The notes: a model not told the origin generated them from the sequence alone. Positions 25,390-35,321 are shown, counted from the stretch's first letter. The stretch is 64,000 nucleotides of DNA from BM520 sp964474455 (GCA_964474455.1 CAYYSU010000008.1:12660-76659); one strand, 5' to 3'. Numbers and translations are program-made.

Positions 25390-26103
25390 TTATTCACGTC
25401 TACCAAAAAAGCGCAGCAAAAATAAGAATAAATTAATAAAGTCAAGGTAAAGAGTTAATGCCCCCATTACCGACATTTTATTATAGGTCTCATCTGTCAT
25501 GTGAGGACTTTCACCTAAGCGCCTGATTTTCTGCACATCCCATGCCGTGAGACCGGTAAAGATCACCACTCCTGCTATACTTATGATGTAGTCAAATGCG
25601 GCACTTTTCATAAAAATATTAACAACAAATGCGATAATAATTCCAAACAGCCCCATAATCATTATGGAACCAAAACGGGTAAGATCCACTTTTGTGGTAT
25701 ATCCCAACAGAGCCATTATCCCAAACATTCCTGCAGTAATAGCAAAGGTCTTGTAGATTGAGGCGGTGGTATATGTCAAAAAGATAAAACTGAAACTCAC
25801 ACCGTTGATAATGGCATATAATCCAAATAACAACGCTAACACAGGTGCTGAGAGTTTTTGATATCCGAAAGACATAATAAGAACAAATGCCAATGGTGCA
25901 AACATCACTGCGAAACCCAAGCCACTCATTCCTTGTTCATTTCTTAACAAAGAATATAGCGAAGGGGTAGAAGAAAAATACCATGCTACAATAGCTGTAA
26001 GTCCTATCCCCAAAGACATAAGGAGAAAAACCCTTTTCATGAGGCTATTAACAGCTGCTGCCCGTTCAGTAACAACGGATATAGTTTTATTGTCGTAATC
26101 CAT
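25390..26103 (-). CDS. Bax inhibitor-1 / YccA family membrane protein
   Basis: A 237-residue protein with about seven transmembrane helices and the BI-1 family features: N-terminal RAAAVNSLMKRVF segment, a late DVQKIRR motif and a final LYLDFINLFLFLLR helix containing the conserved Asp. The family includes calcium-leak channels and FtsH-associated YccA; the role here is not known. A TATCTTTG sequence on the minus strand (26117-26124) could be a -7 element, suggesting an internal promoter in the operon. Confidence 0.92.
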   Translation of the reverse strand: MDYDNKTISVVTERAAAVNSLMKRVFLLMSLGIGLTAIVAWYFSSTPSLYSLLRNEQGMSGLGFAVMFAPLAFVLIMSFGYQKLSAPVLALLFGLYAIINGVSFSFIFLTYTTASIYKTFAITAGMFGIMALLGYTTKVDLTRFGSIMIMGLFGIIIAFVVNIFMKSAAFDYIISIAGVVIFTGLTAWDVQKIRRLGESPHMTDETYNKMSVMGALTLYLDFINLFLFLLRFFGRRE

Positions 26104-26130
26104 AATTAAAAAACGTCAAAGATATTAATT

Positions 26131-26739
26131 CTAATGTAATCGAGTTCCTACTAGATGAATAAACTCTTCGCGGGTTGCTTCACGCAAGAAAGCACCGGTA
26201 AAATCTGATGTTGTGGTAACAGAATTCTGTTTTTGCACTCCTCTCATCGACATACACATATGCTGTGCTTCTATAACCACGGCTACTCCGAGGGGGTTAA
26301 GGGTTTTTACGATACAATCCTTAATTTGTGTTGTGAGGCGTTCCTGTACCTGCAAGCGGCGGGCAAAAGCATCCACAATACGGGGGATTTTACTCAGACC
26401 TACGATATATCCATTGGGGATGTATGCCACATGAGCTTTTCCAAAGAAAGGAATCATATGGTGTTCGCATAAAGAGTATATTTCTATATTTTTCACCAAA
26501 ACCATCTGGCGGTAATCCTCCTTAAATCTTGCAGATAAAAGGATATCCTGAGGTTTCATGGCATATCCCTGCGTTAAAAACTGCATCGCCTTGGCCACAC
26601 GATCAGGAGTCTTTTCCAGCCCTTCCCGGGTAGGATCTTCTCCGATAAGCTTCAAAATTTCATGGTAATGAACCGACATCGCTTCTACCACCTCCATATT
26701 ATAATTTTCTATCTTCTCGTAGCCCACTCTTTTATCCAT
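26131..26739 (-). CDS. folE: GTP cyclohydrolase I
   Basis: Converts GTP to 7,8-dihydroneopterin triphosphate, the entry to folate, biopterin and queuosine synthesis. The 202-residue protein has the zinc-binding Cys-His pair in SLCEHHMIPFFG, the HVAYIP motif, GLSKIPRIV, and QHMCMSMRG with the third zinc-ligand Cys. It is 35 bases downstream of a 6-pyruvoyltetrahydropterin-synthase-like gene that would use its product. Confidence 0.97.
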   Translation of the reverse strand: MDKRVGYEKIENYNMEVVEAMSVHYHEILKLIGEDPTREGLEKTPDRVAKAMQFLTQGYAMKPQDILLSARFKEDYRQMVLVKNIEIYSLCEHHMIPFFGKAHVAYIPNGYIVGLSKIPRIVDAFARRLQVQERLTTQIKDCIVKTLNPLGVAVVIEAQHMCMSMRGVQKQNSVTTTSDFTGAFLREATREEFIHLVGTRLH

Positions 26740-26774
26740 ATTATGATAATATTATTTTCCCGTTCGTCGCTTTA

Positions 26775-27200
26775 CTATTCTCCGAAATATTCAACATAGT
26801 TATTCTCTGTCTCCACCAGCTTTACACAATGCAGTTGAGCTCCAATATCATGGATTGGTTTTTCCAGTTGCTCCCAAATAGCTATGGCAATATTTTCAGA
26901 AGATATTATTTTATCCGTTAAAAAATCTACTTCCAGATTCAGATTTTTATGATCCATTGGTTCGATTACACATTCGTTCATCACCCTGCTAAGATCCTTA
27001 AGGTTAACGAGATATCCCGTTTCAGGATTAAGAGCACCCTTTACTGTTACAAAAAGCATGTAATTATGCCCATGCCAGTTAGGATTTGAACACTTACCGA
27101 ATACTTCCATGTTCTTTTCATCTGACCAGTCAGGGCGAAACAGACGGTGTGCGCCATTAAAACGCTCTCTTCGTGTTATGTATATTGTTTTTTCAGTCAT
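26775..27200 (-). CDS. 6-pyruvoyltetrahydropterin / 6-carboxytetrahydropterin synthase family
   Basis: A 141-residue T-fold enzyme using dihydroneopterin triphosphate, the product of the adjacent FolE. The zinc histidines are in the segments FNGAHRL and WHGHNY, and the catalytic Cys is in GKCSNPN. The C-terminal half has a late MDHKNLN motif with Asp and His. Homologues act in queuosine (QueD) or tetrahydrobiopterin (PTPS) synthesis; the long eukaryote-like insertion RPDWSDEKNMEVF resembles PTPS, so I leave the symbol blank. It lies 21 bases after the bactofilin gene. Confidence 0.88.
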   Translation of the reverse strand: MTEKTIYITRRERFNGAHRLFRPDWSDEKNMEVFGKCSNPNWHGHNYMLFVTVKGALNPETGYLVNLKDLSRVMNECVIEPMDHKNLNLEVDFLTDKIISSENIAIAIWEQLEKPIHDIGAQLHCVKLVETENNYVEYFGE

Positions 27201-27221
27201 AAAAGGGAAAAGTGGTATGTA

Positions 27222-27620
27222 CTATTTTTTACCGGAAACAGGCTTAGCAGCGGGAGTATTACCCGATTTGAGGGCCGTTTCATCGGCCATTTTACAATTA
27301 CCGGTAAAAATGGCACCCGGTTCTATTGCTAGTTTAGTAACAACAATATCACCTAACAGCTTTGAAGAACTCTTCAGACTCAAAAGGCCATTAACACGCA
27401 TATTAGCATGAAGGTTTCCCTGCACTTCAGCGTTGCCACATATTATGGTGCCATCAATTTCGCCTGTTTTACCCAGAATCAACTTACCTTTACAATCCAG
27501 TGTACCAGACAGTTTCCCGTCAATACGGATATTTCCACTGGTAATAATTTCACCATTAATCTCAGTACCGTGCTGAATGAGGTTTGCGGAGTTAGTATCC
27601 ACGTCAGATGTTTTTGCCAT
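27222..27620 (-). CDS. Bactofilin (polymer-forming cytoskeletal protein)
   Basis: A 132-residue protein with a central DUF583 beta-helix built of repeated hydrophobic/Gly turns (SGNIRIDGKLSGTLDCKG, EIDGTIICGNAEVQG and similar). The short polar N-terminus and the C-terminal tail rich in Lys, Pro and Ala are typical. Bactofilins assemble without nucleotide at the inner membrane and often place peptidoglycan hydrolases. Here the gene follows porW/sprE, and an M23 peptidase gene lies divergently beyond sprE, which suits a wall-linked scaffold role. Confidence 0.92.
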   Translation of the reverse strand: MAKTSDVDTNSANLIQHGTEINGEIITSGNIRIDGKLSGTLDCKGKLILGKTGEIDGTIICGNAEVQGNLHANMRVNGLLSLKSSSKLLGDIVVTKLAIEPGAIFTGNCKMADETALKSGNTPAAKPVSGKK

Positions 27621-27683
27621 AATATGTCTGATTTAAAATTCCTTATTGACAAATATATCCAATTTTATCATACCAACAGACTT

Positions 27684-30350
27684 TTATTCCTGTTGATATT
27701 TCTTATTAAAAAACATCAGATATGCATCAACGTTCTTATTCTTATAAAACACCGGATAGTTTGAGGAGCTGATAATAAACTGAATATAATCCTCAGGGCC
27801 AAGTTGTGAGAACACATATTCATTAGCTGAAATGTTTTCGAGATAATCCTGAGCATCCTGAGCTTTGCTAAAGCTACTCACCGTAATCATCTGTTTTTTA
27901 TCCTGTAGGATGACAGAGCTCACCGACAACTTTGCCAGGCTTTGAAATCTCCCATTATAATCCGAGACCTTCACCTTGGTAGCATTTACGTTCACTCGGG
28001 ATCCGTCAACTATCATAATATAAAAATGCTGAATATTAGGATTATACTTATACTCTTCAACCAGTGCAAGAATCTCTTCTGAAAGCACTTCGTCTTCATC
28101 AGCCAACTCATCTTCGCTCTCCTGGTTCGGATTAAACATCTGTTGCAGGATATTTTGTGCCAAAGGAGTAACATCACTATTTGGATACATTGCCACGATT
28201 TCACGCAGGCCTGTCACAAGGCTGTCTTGCTGTTGTTTTGCGCCAAAAGCCAAGGCTCTCAGATACTTAAATTTAGGAGTAAACTCATCTTCAGCAAAAT
28301 CATTAATACCCTCGTTGGTATATATCATTACCAGGTTATGCATTCCGTCTGTATATGCCATATAGGCTTCTCTATAGAGCGATGACTTCCTGTTCAGCTC
28401 CTCCAGAAGTGTTTTATTATATTCAGGATCACGAATAATCTTAGCATAATCTGTATCCGGGAAGTTAGTCAGAATTCGGAATTTATACTTCTCTGCATCT
28501 GCGGTATTTCCAAGATCAGTATTCATCTTATACAGCATATATAAAGATAACAGCACGTTATCAGATTCCGGGTAACGTTCAACAAGATCTTCAAAACATT
28601 TCACAGACTCCTCAAGGTTCCCTAATCCTTCGTAGTATATAAATCCTGCATTGAAGAGGGCGTTCTCAATTTTTTTATTCGATTCCGCCATTGCTTCTTC
28701 GGTAAGAGGTATGTTCTGTAGGTAAGTTTGTGGGTCTTCGGGATCCACAGAGCGTTTAATAGTATCATTTGCTGCCAGGCTATCGGCCATCATTGTTTCC
28801 TCATCAGGAAACTGGCCAAAGTCTATCACCACCTTATTAGACAGTCGCCAAAGGTCTTCCAGTTTTCTGTCGCCCCAGCGTTTTTCAAATTCCGCCATAC
28901 CAAAACTCACCGTTTGTGGGTTATAAAAGTACCATGAAGCGCCTCCCATTCCCGGTCTGTTTTGCATCTGCCTGTTCTGCATCTGGTTCATTCGCGATTG
29001 CATCAACTGTTGCTGTTTTCTGCGCTCCATCTCAGCTTTTCTTTTCTCCTCCTCCTTGATCCTCTGAATCAAACTTCTGATTATCTTCATACGCTCTCCT
29101 TCATCAAGGCTGGCAAGGTGTTGTAGGCTGTCCTGTCGTTGCACCTCAGAGAGATTAGTCACAAGATCTGTAAGTGTATTCGTTTTTTTTCTGAGTTTTT
29201 CAATATTTGGATAATCTTCTGGGATCGCCTGCATGGCAGTATCATAATATGCTTGAGAATAATTATAATTTTTCTTTGAAAAATATATATCTGCCAGCTC
29301 CAGGGAGGATTTCGACAATTGATAGTTATTATCTTCACTGGTAGCTACGGAGCTTGCCAGGTGCTTCATAAAAAGTGTTGTATCCCGATCTCTTTTGGCA
29401 ATCTCAGCGAGAGCATAATAAATCTGGTCGCGATACTCTTCATTCTTTTCATCTGCCAGAAGTTTGTTGAGCTGTTTGAGAACCATTGATTTGTTACCGC
29501 TTTCAGCATCGTAAGACTGAGCCAAACTGATTCGGGCATTAAAAGTCATTTCATATCCGGGATTTTTGCGAATCACCTTTGTAAAATACTCTGTTGCAGC
29601 CTCAAAATCACCTTCCTGCTGATATATTTGCGCCAAAATATACCACAAACGAGTGCGTAGTTTTTTACCTTTGTTAAAGATAATTCCGTTCTCCAGATGC
29701 TTCTTTGCTTCTGCATATCTCTCCTGCATCAAAAAATACTCAGCATAAACCAGAGGATAAAGACGAGTCACATTTACCGGAACAGTATGCTGGTCGATAG
29801 CCGGCTGCATGCCTTCAAGAATAGTAAGAGACTTTTCATATTCACCCATCTGATTATAAGCCCGCGCCATCCAAAGCTGCGATTCATGAGCCAAAGGCTT
29901 ATATGTTTTAGTGATATATTCAAATGTTCGGCGGGCCTTCAGGTACTCCTTTTTGTAAAAATATGATTGCCCGATAAGCAGATAACAGTCATCAATCCAC
30001 TTTACCTTCTCCTCTTTGTCAAAAACCATGGAGTGACGCTGGATCATAATTCCGGCCTTTTCAATAGCTTTATCCATGTATGGAGCCAGGGAGGCGGCCT
30101 CCTGCTTACTGCCGTAATATACTATGGGTAAAACAAAGGCATAGTTATCCTGACCATTAGTCTCCAGATCCAGAACACCCTGACGAAAACTCTCCCGCCC
30201 GTTCCAATAACCATTATAGTGCGTGTTAAGATTGTGAAACCCACGGCGGAAAGCCGTATTCTTCTTTGTACTACATGAAAACATTGTCACTGTTATTACC
30301 AATAACAATGACAGTCTCATTATTCTGCGTATACAATTTTTTTTCTTCAA
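27684..30350 (-). CDS. sprE: T9SS lipoprotein PorW/SprE (TPR protein)
   Basis: An 888-residue lipoprotein with lipobox Cys26 (TMFSCS) and an N-terminal signature (FRRGFHNLNTHYNGYWNGRES) characteristic of PorW/SprE. Tetratricopeptide repeats cover about 60-400. A Lys/Arg/Gln/Met-rich stretch (about 420-465) and further TPR-like helices follow, with a SPOR-like C-terminal region. PorW/SprE is needed for type IX secretion and is thought to connect the PorLM motor with the outer-membrane translocon. A TATTTTTG sequence on the minus strand (30391-30398) is a possible -7 element. Bactofilin, pterin, BI-1 and fabD genes follow in the same direction. Confidence 0.88.
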   Translation of the reverse strand: MKKKNCIRRIMRLSLLLVITVTMFSCSTKKNTAFRRGFHNLNTHYNGYWNGRESFRQGVLDLETNGQDNYAFVLPIVYYGSKQEAASLAPYMDKAIEKAGIMIQRHSMVFDKEEKVKWIDDCYLLIGQSYFYKKEYLKARRTFEYITKTYKPLAHESQLWMARAYNQMGEYEKSLTILEGMQPAIDQHTVPVNVTRLYPLVYAEYFLMQERYAEAKKHLENGIIFNKGKKLRTRLWYILAQIYQQEGDFEAATEYFTKVIRKNPGYEMTFNARISLAQSYDAESGNKSMVLKQLNKLLADEKNEEYRDQIYYALAEIAKRDRDTTLFMKHLASSVATSEDNNYQLSKSSLELADIYFSKKNYNYSQAYYDTAMQAIPEDYPNIEKLRKKTNTLTDLVTNLSEVQRQDSLQHLASLDEGERMKIIRSLIQRIKEEEKRKAEMERRKQQQLMQSRMNQMQNRQMQNRPGMGGASWYFYNPQTVSFGMAEFEKRWGDRKLEDLWRLSNKVVIDFGQFPDEETMMADSLAANDTIKRSVDPEDPQTYLQNIPLTEEAMAESNKKIENALFNAGFIYYEGLGNLEESVKCFEDLVERYPESDNVLLSLYMLYKMNTDLGNTADAEKYKFRILTNFPDTDYAKIIRDPEYNKTLLEELNRKSSLYREAYMAYTDGMHNLVMIYTNEGINDFAEDEFTPKFKYLRALAFGAKQQQDSLVTGLREIVAMYPNSDVTPLAQNILQQMFNPNQESEDELADEDEVLSEEILALVEEYKYNPNIQHFYIMIVDGSRVNVNATKVKVSDYNGRFQSLAKLSVSSVILQDKKQMITVSSFSKAQDAQDYLENISANEYVFSQLGPEDYIQFIISSSNYPVFYKNKNVDAYLMFFNKKYQQE

Positions 30351-30594
30351 GGTAATATTCTCTGTTTCTTATAGATTAACTACTTCAATGCAAAAATATT
30401 TTATTTTTTTGATTTCATTGTGCAAATTTCTGATTGTTATAACATGATTGTTTGATTTTCATCCCTGTATCATGAATATATTTATCCCGGAAGCTAAGAA
30501 TGATTATTTATAACAGCTTCCGGTCTGCTTATTTTTACGATATTTGCAACTATCATAAAATACTGAAATTAGTACCACCTATAATATTTACCAC

Positions 30595-31506
30595 GTGGAC
30601 AATAATCAGCAGCAAAAGAAACATAAAAAGAGTTGGGTAAAAAAGATTAACAATAAATACAGATTAATCTTTCTTAACGAACAAACCTTTGAGGAGCGGT
30701 TCTCATTACGCCTTTCCAGATTGAATGTTATTGCATTGATAGTTTTTTTCGTCATTCTGATATCATCTGCTACTTTTCTCCTTATTGCTCACACCTCTAT
30801 AAAAGAGATTATCCCGGGATATACCGAGATAAGCTACCAACAGGATATGTATGCTCTACTTCAAAAGGCCGATTCTTTGGAGTTGGATATGAGACGGAAG
30901 GATGCATATATGAAAAACATACTATTAATACTTTCCGATAGCGTAGATCTGGAAGAGATTTATGCTGTAGATACCGTCATAAGCACTTCCAGTTCTGACA
31001 TACAGGAGTATGCCCACATTGAGATTACAAGATCTAAAGAAGACAGTCTACTGCGCTCGGAATATGAAAAAGAAACCAGATACAATCTCAACTTCAAACA
31101 AAGCGATAAGCTCTACGATGATATCACCGGAGCATCGGGTTTTCTCTTTTATCCTCCGGTACAAGGTACCATGACGTCCGAGTTTAATCCCATCTTAAAG
31201 CACTATGGCATTGACATAGCAACAGGAGATAATGAGCCTGTGCTGGCTACACTGGATGGAACAGTACTAATGAGTAACTGGACTACCGAGACAGGATATG
31301 TTATTGCGATACAACATCGTCATGATTTAATCTCTGTGTATAAGCATAATGCTGTATTACTGAAAAAGCAGGGCGACTATGTAGCCGCCGGAGAAGCAAT
31401 TGCTATTGTTGGTGAGTCGGGAGAGATCTCCACAGGGCCACACCTGCATTTTGAAGTATGGTATAGAGGAAATCCCATGAACCCATCAAAATTTTTAAGC
31501 TACTAA
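30595..31506 (+). CDS. Membrane-anchored M23 family metallopeptidase
   Basis: Likely peptidoglycan endopeptidase. The start is GTG at 30595, since the next in-frame ATG would remove the membrane anchor. The 303-residue protein has a basic N-terminus, one transmembrane helix (about 45-66), a helical linker and a C-terminal LytM domain. The zinc ligands His203 and Asp207 (HYGID) and His285 (HLHFE) are present, so it looks active. It is divergent from porW/sprE and 4 bases ahead of dxr. Similar M23 genes occur beside sprE and bactofilin in other Bacteroidota. Confidence 0.9.
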   Translation: MDNNQQQKKHKKSWVKKINNKYRLIFLNEQTFEERFSLRLSRLNVIALIVFFVILISSATFLLIAHTSIKEIIPGYTEISYQQDMYALLQKADSLELDMRRKDAYMKNILLILSDSVDLEEIYAVDTVISTSSSDIQEYAHIEITRSKEDSLLRSEYEKETRYNLNFKQSDKLYDDITGASGFLFYPPVQGTMTSEFNPILKHYGIDIATGDNEPVLATLDGTVLMSNWTTETGYVIAIQHRHDLISVYKHNAVLLKKQGDYVAAGEAIAIVGESGEISTGPHLHFEVWYRGNPMNPSKFLSY

Positions 31507-31510
31507 TAGT

Positions 31511-32668
31511 ATGAGTAAAAAACATATTGCCTTGCTTGGTTCCACAGGATCCATTGGAACGCAAACCCTTGATGTCATAAGAAAAAACCCTGATAACTTT
31601 GTTGCTGAAGTAATTACTGCTCATAACAATGCTAATTTGCTTATTAAACAGGCTCGAGAATTCGTTCCCAATGCAGTGGTTATAACAAACGAAGATCTTT
31701 ATGCCACAGTAAAATCTGAACTTGAAGATCTTCCCATAAAAGTTTATGCCGGATACGATGCACTATCTCAGGTTACTGAGATGGGAACAGTGAGCATCGT
31801 TGTTACGGCGGTGGTAGGGTCGGTGGGACTAAAGCCCACAATGGCAGCTATTGAAGCGGGAAAGCCTGTGGCAATAGCTAATAAGGAGACTCTTGTTGTA
31901 GCCGGGGAACTTGTCACTCAGGCAGCACAACGTAAAGGCGTAAACCTCTATCCTATCGACTCAGAGCACTCGGCCATTGCCCAATGTCTTGTCGGTGAAC
32001 ACAATAGAATCAAAAAAATCCTGCTCACTGCCAGTGGCGGACCATTCAGAGGTTATTCCTTTGAACAACTGAAATCTGTTACGCCAGAACAGGCTCTAAA
32101 ACATCCCACCTGGACTATGGGCGCAAAGATAACCATAGACAGCGCCAGTATGATGAATAAAGGACTGGAAGTAATTGAGGCAAAATGGCTTTTCAATGTA
32201 GATCCGGAGCAAATTCAAATCGTGGTACACCCCCAATCGATTATTCACAGCATGGTAGAATTTGAAGACGGTAGTCTGAAAGCACAACTTGGCGACCCGG
32301 ACATGCGCCTGCCTATTCAGTATGCATTGACATACCCCTCAAGGCTTAAGGCTAATTTTACAAACTTTAACATTTTTGAACACCCTGAGTTGACTTTCGA
32401 AAAACCCGATATGGAAAATTTTCGTAATCTTGCGCTCGCATACAAGGCTTTAAATAAAGGTGGAAATATGCCATGCATCCTTAATGCAGCAAATGAAATT
32501 GCAGTGGATGCTTTTCTTAATAAAAAAATCTCTTTCACAGGAATGTCCTATATTGTAGAACATTGCATGGAAAAAACAGGCTTTATTAAGAATCCATCAC
32601 TTGAAAGCCTGCTGGATACCGATACTGAGACCAGAGCCATTGCTCTATCTCAAATAAAAAATATTTAA
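31511..32668 (+). CDS. dxr: 1-deoxy-D-xylulose-5-phosphate reductoisomerase
   Basis: Second enzyme of the MEP isoprenoid pathway, converting DXP to MEP with NADPH. The 385-residue protein shows LGSTGSIGTQTLDV (nucleotide binding), ANKETLVVAG, PIDSEHSAI with metal-ligand Asp and Glu, ASGGPFRG, and a SMMNKGLEVIEA segment. The length is standard. It sits between the M23 peptidase (4 bases) and rseP (9 bases). Confidence 0.97.
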   Translation: MSKKHIALLGSTGSIGTQTLDVIRKNPDNFVAEVITAHNNANLLIKQAREFVPNAVVITNEDLYATVKSELEDLPIKVYAGYDALSQVTEMGTVSIVVTAVVGSVGLKPTMAAIEAGKPVAIANKETLVVAGELVTQAAQRKGVNLYPIDSEHSAIAQCLVGEHNRIKKILLTASGGPFRGYSFEQLKSVTPEQALKHPTWTMGAKITIDSASMMNKGLEVIEAKWLFNVDPEQIQIVVHPQSIIHSMVEFEDGSLKAQLGDPDMRLPIQYALTYPSRLKANFTNFNIFEHPELTFEKPDMENFRNLALAYKALNKGGNMPCILNAANEIAVDAFLNKKISFTGMSYIVEHCMEKTGFIKNPSLESLLDTDTETRAIALSQIKNI

Positions 32669-32677
32669 TACACAATA

Positions 32678-34000
32678 ATGGATATTCTAATCAAAGTACT
32701 GCAACTGCTGCTCAGCCTCTCTATACTGGTAGTTTTACATGAGATGGGGCACTTTCTGGCAGCCAGAGCATTTAAAGTAAAAGTAGAAAAATTCTATCTT
32801 TTCTTCGACCCATGGTTTTCCCTGTTTAAATTCAAACATAAAGATACTGAATATGGTATTGGATGGCTCCCTTTGGGTGGTTATGTTAAGATCGCCGGGA
32901 TGATTGATGAATCGATGGACAAGGAGCAGATGAAAAAGCCGCCTCAACCCTGGGAGTTTCGCTCCAAGCCGGCATGGCAAAGGCTTATCATTATGCTGGG
33001 GGGTGTTACCGTAAACGTCCTACTGGCAATGGTCATATACATCTCTCTGCTCTTTATTCACGGTGAAGAGTACCTTCCAACCTCAGAGCTTAAGTACGGT
33101 ATTGTAGCAGACTCTCTGGGGCAGGAGATGGGATTCAGAAACGGAGATAAAATTCTGACAATAGATAATGTTGTGGTTGAGGATTTTAACAAAATACCTG
33201 AAGTGCTAATCCTTGATGAAGCAAAGACCATACAGGTTCTTCGAAACGGTCAACCCTTTGAAATTTCCATTCCCGATGGCATGACATCAAAACTACTGAA
33301 ACATAAGACTCCGTTTTTATCTTACCGTATTCCCTTTGTTGTAGGTGGTTTTGCGGAAGGATCACAGGCAAAAGAAGCAGGATTGCAGGAGAACGATCGT
33401 ATAATAGGTGTAAATGATATCAGCGCTCCATACTTTGATCAGTTTAAGGAAGCTCTTACCGGTTTGAAAGATATTGAAGTGGCCCTTACAATATTAAGAA
33501 ACGAAGATACTCTGGCACTGCCGGTGAGGGTAAACGAACTCGGTATGATTGGCGTTGCACCGATCGGGCAACTGGATTACTACTTCAACCTCCATCAGCG
33601 TCAATATACTCTCGTTGAAGCAATACCTGCAGGCGTAGTAAAGACATTTAAGGGAATAGGATCTTACCTGAAGCAACTGAAGCTTCTTGTCCGTCCGGAA
33701 ACAAAAGCATACGAATCTATAGGCAGCTTTATCACCATCGGCAGTATTTTTCCGTCAACATGGGATTGGCATGTTTTCTGGTTATTAACGGCATTTCTCT
33801 CTATCATGCTTGCTATCCTTAACATCCTGCCAATTCCTGCCCTGGATGGCGGCCATGTACTTTTTCTGCTGTTTGAGATTATTAGCGGCAGAAAGCCAAG
33901 CGAAAAATTTATGGAGATAGCTCAGATGATCGGATTGTTAATACTATTGGGATTGTTTGTTCTGGCCATGGGCAATGACATTATGAGGCTGTTTAATTAA
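32678..34000 (+). CDS. rseP: Site-2 protease RseP (M50) with PDZ domains
   Basis: Intramembrane zinc metalloprotease that cleaves anti-sigma factors and remnant signal peptides. The 440-residue protein has HEMGH (His21, Glu22, His25) in the first helix, the PLGGYVKIAG membrane loop, two PDZ-like modules (about 140-210 and 220-300), and NILPIPALDGGH with the third zinc ligand Asp. It is the last gene of the M23-dxr-rseP operon and is followed by a terminator. Confidence 0.96.
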   Translation: MDILIKVLQLLLSLSILVVLHEMGHFLAARAFKVKVEKFYLFFDPWFSLFKFKHKDTEYGIGWLPLGGYVKIAGMIDESMDKEQMKKPPQPWEFRSKPAWQRLIIMLGGVTVNVLLAMVIYISLLFIHGEEYLPTSELKYGIVADSLGQEMGFRNGDKILTIDNVVVEDFNKIPEVLILDEAKTIQVLRNGQPFEISIPDGMTSKLLKHKTPFLSYRIPFVVGGFAEGSQAKEAGLQENDRIIGVNDISAPYFDQFKEALTGLKDIEVALTILRNEDTLALPVRVNELGMIGVAPIGQLDYYFNLHQRQYTLVEAIPAGVVKTFKGIGSYLKQLKLLVRPETKAYESIGSFITIGSIFPSTWDWHVFWLLTAFLSIMLAILNILPIPALDGGHVLFLLFEIISGRKPSEKFMEIAQMIGLLILLGLFVLAMGNDIMRLFN

Positions 34001-34021
34001 ACAAAGAACATCCTGACAAAC

Positions 34022-34059
34022 AAAAACCGGGCGCGGATAATATCCGTCCCGGTTTTTTT
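34022..34059. terminator. Bidirectional terminator between rseP and the yitT-like gene
   Basis: AAAAACCGGG (34022-34031) pairs with CCCGGTTTTT (34048-34057) around an inner CGGAT/ATCCG stem, with T-runs on both strands, between convergent genes. Confidence 0.8.
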
Positions 34060-34084
34060 ACACTCACACTAACTAAACAATATA

Positions 34085-35011
34085 TTAAGTTTGCTCAACT
34101 TTTTCTTTTAGAGAACGAAAACCTTTACCAAGAACTTCACTGGAATCTGTTACCGACATAAATGCATCGGGATCAATACCATTAATAAAATCCTGGAGGA
34201 TAGAGAGTTCGCGGCGGGTAACTACGGTAAAGATAACTTTTCGGTCATCGCCACTGTATAGGCCCTCACCACTAATATATGTACCACCGCGCTTCAGGTC
34301 ACTAAGAATCTTATCACGTATCTCAGCATGCTTTGCTGAAACAATCATTAAAGATTTCTCATAGGATATTCCTTCCACCACAATATCAATAACCTTCCCT
34401 GTCACGAAGATCGTAATCCAGGAGTAAAGAGGTATACGCCAATCCTGGAATACGGCTAGACCCAGCAGAACAATAATTGAATCAACAATAATAATCAGCT
34501 GACCCAGCGGCAGACGAGTATATTTTGCCAGGATCATTGCTACTATATCTGATCCTCCCGTTGTAGCTCTAGCTCTGAAAATAAGCCCCAAACCTAAACC
34601 AATGAGTACGCCACCAAATAAAGAAGCCAAAAGAATATCTTCACCAATTAATAGAGGGTCTTCACCAAAAATCAGTGTTAAAAGATCTATAAACCCTGAG
34701 GTCAGAATAAAACCTACTACCGTTTTAACCCCAAAGCGTGGACCCAGGATTTTAATTCCCAGAATTGTAAGAGGTATATTTAGTAATAATCCAAATAAAC
34801 CTATGGGAAAACCATCAGGAGCAAAAGAAAATAATCCTTCCGTAAGATAATGTACTACGATACCGATACCATAAACACCTCCAGGCACAATACGATAAGG
34901 AGAAATAAAGAAGCTGTAACCTGAGGCCATAATAATAGCGCCTATCAGGATTAGCCCGTAGGAACGGAACCACTTTTTACTAAATAATTCTTCACGTGTT
35001 ACAAAAGCCAT
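34085..35011 (-). CDS. YitT family membrane protein (DUF161 + DUF2179)
   Basis: A 308-residue protein with five or six transmembrane helices (about 20-205) containing the family's PGGVYGIGIV and RARATTGGSDIVA segments. A soluble C-terminal DUF2179 domain follows (about 215-300, with GGTYISGEGLYSGDD), a ligand-binding-like fold. The substrate and role are unknown for the family. It is monocistronic and sits between rseP and the T9SS cluster. Confidence 0.92.
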   Translation of the reverse strand: MAFVTREELFSKKWFRSYGLILIGAIIMASGYSFFISPYRIVPGGVYGIGIVVHYLTEGLFSFAPDGFPIGLFGLLLNIPLTILGIKILGPRFGVKTVVGFILTSGFIDLLTLIFGEDPLLIGEDILLASLFGGVLIGLGLGLIFRARATTGGSDIVAMILAKYTRLPLGQLIIIVDSIIVLLGLAVFQDWRIPLYSWITIFVTGKVIDIVVEGISYEKSLMIVSAKHAEIRDKILSDLKRGGTYISGEGLYSGDDRKVIFTVVTRRELSILQDFINGIDPDAFMSVTDSSEVLGKGFRSLKEKVEQT

Positions 35012-35321
35012 AATTCTGATTTTAAAGTGTTTATACGTATTCTAAACCTTGACTTATGAAAATGTCTGCAAAAATAATCTTTATAAAAAAATTGACAACA
35101 AATATTCAATATATTTACGCAAACATTAGTGGGTTTAACAATTTAGACACAAAAAGAGAAGAAAAAATTAACATAAAATTGACAAAAGAAGAGGAAAAAA
35201 CAATTTTACCTGCACTAAAACCTATACCACAAACGTTTTAGAAGAAAAATCATCAATACTATTTGGTAGTGGTTGATGTTCAAAAAAAATTACTATTTTA
35301 GCGACGCTTTAGAATTACCAT
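35012..35321. other. Intergenic region ahead of the T9SS cluster
   Basis: This 310-base AT-rich stretch holds no convincing gene; a 61-codon frame at 35056-35241 has Lys/Glu/Ile-rich, non-protein-like composition. Near its end TTG (35273-35275), 18 bases and TATTTTAG (35294-35301) give a one-mismatch promoter candidate for the porP-gldKLMN operon. Confidence 0.4.

Noticed and set aside
35056..35241. 61-codon plus-strand open frame before porP
   Set aside because: Lys/Glu/Ile/Thr-rich low-complexity translation in AT-rich intergenic DNA, no domain or signal, and no association with neighbouring genes.
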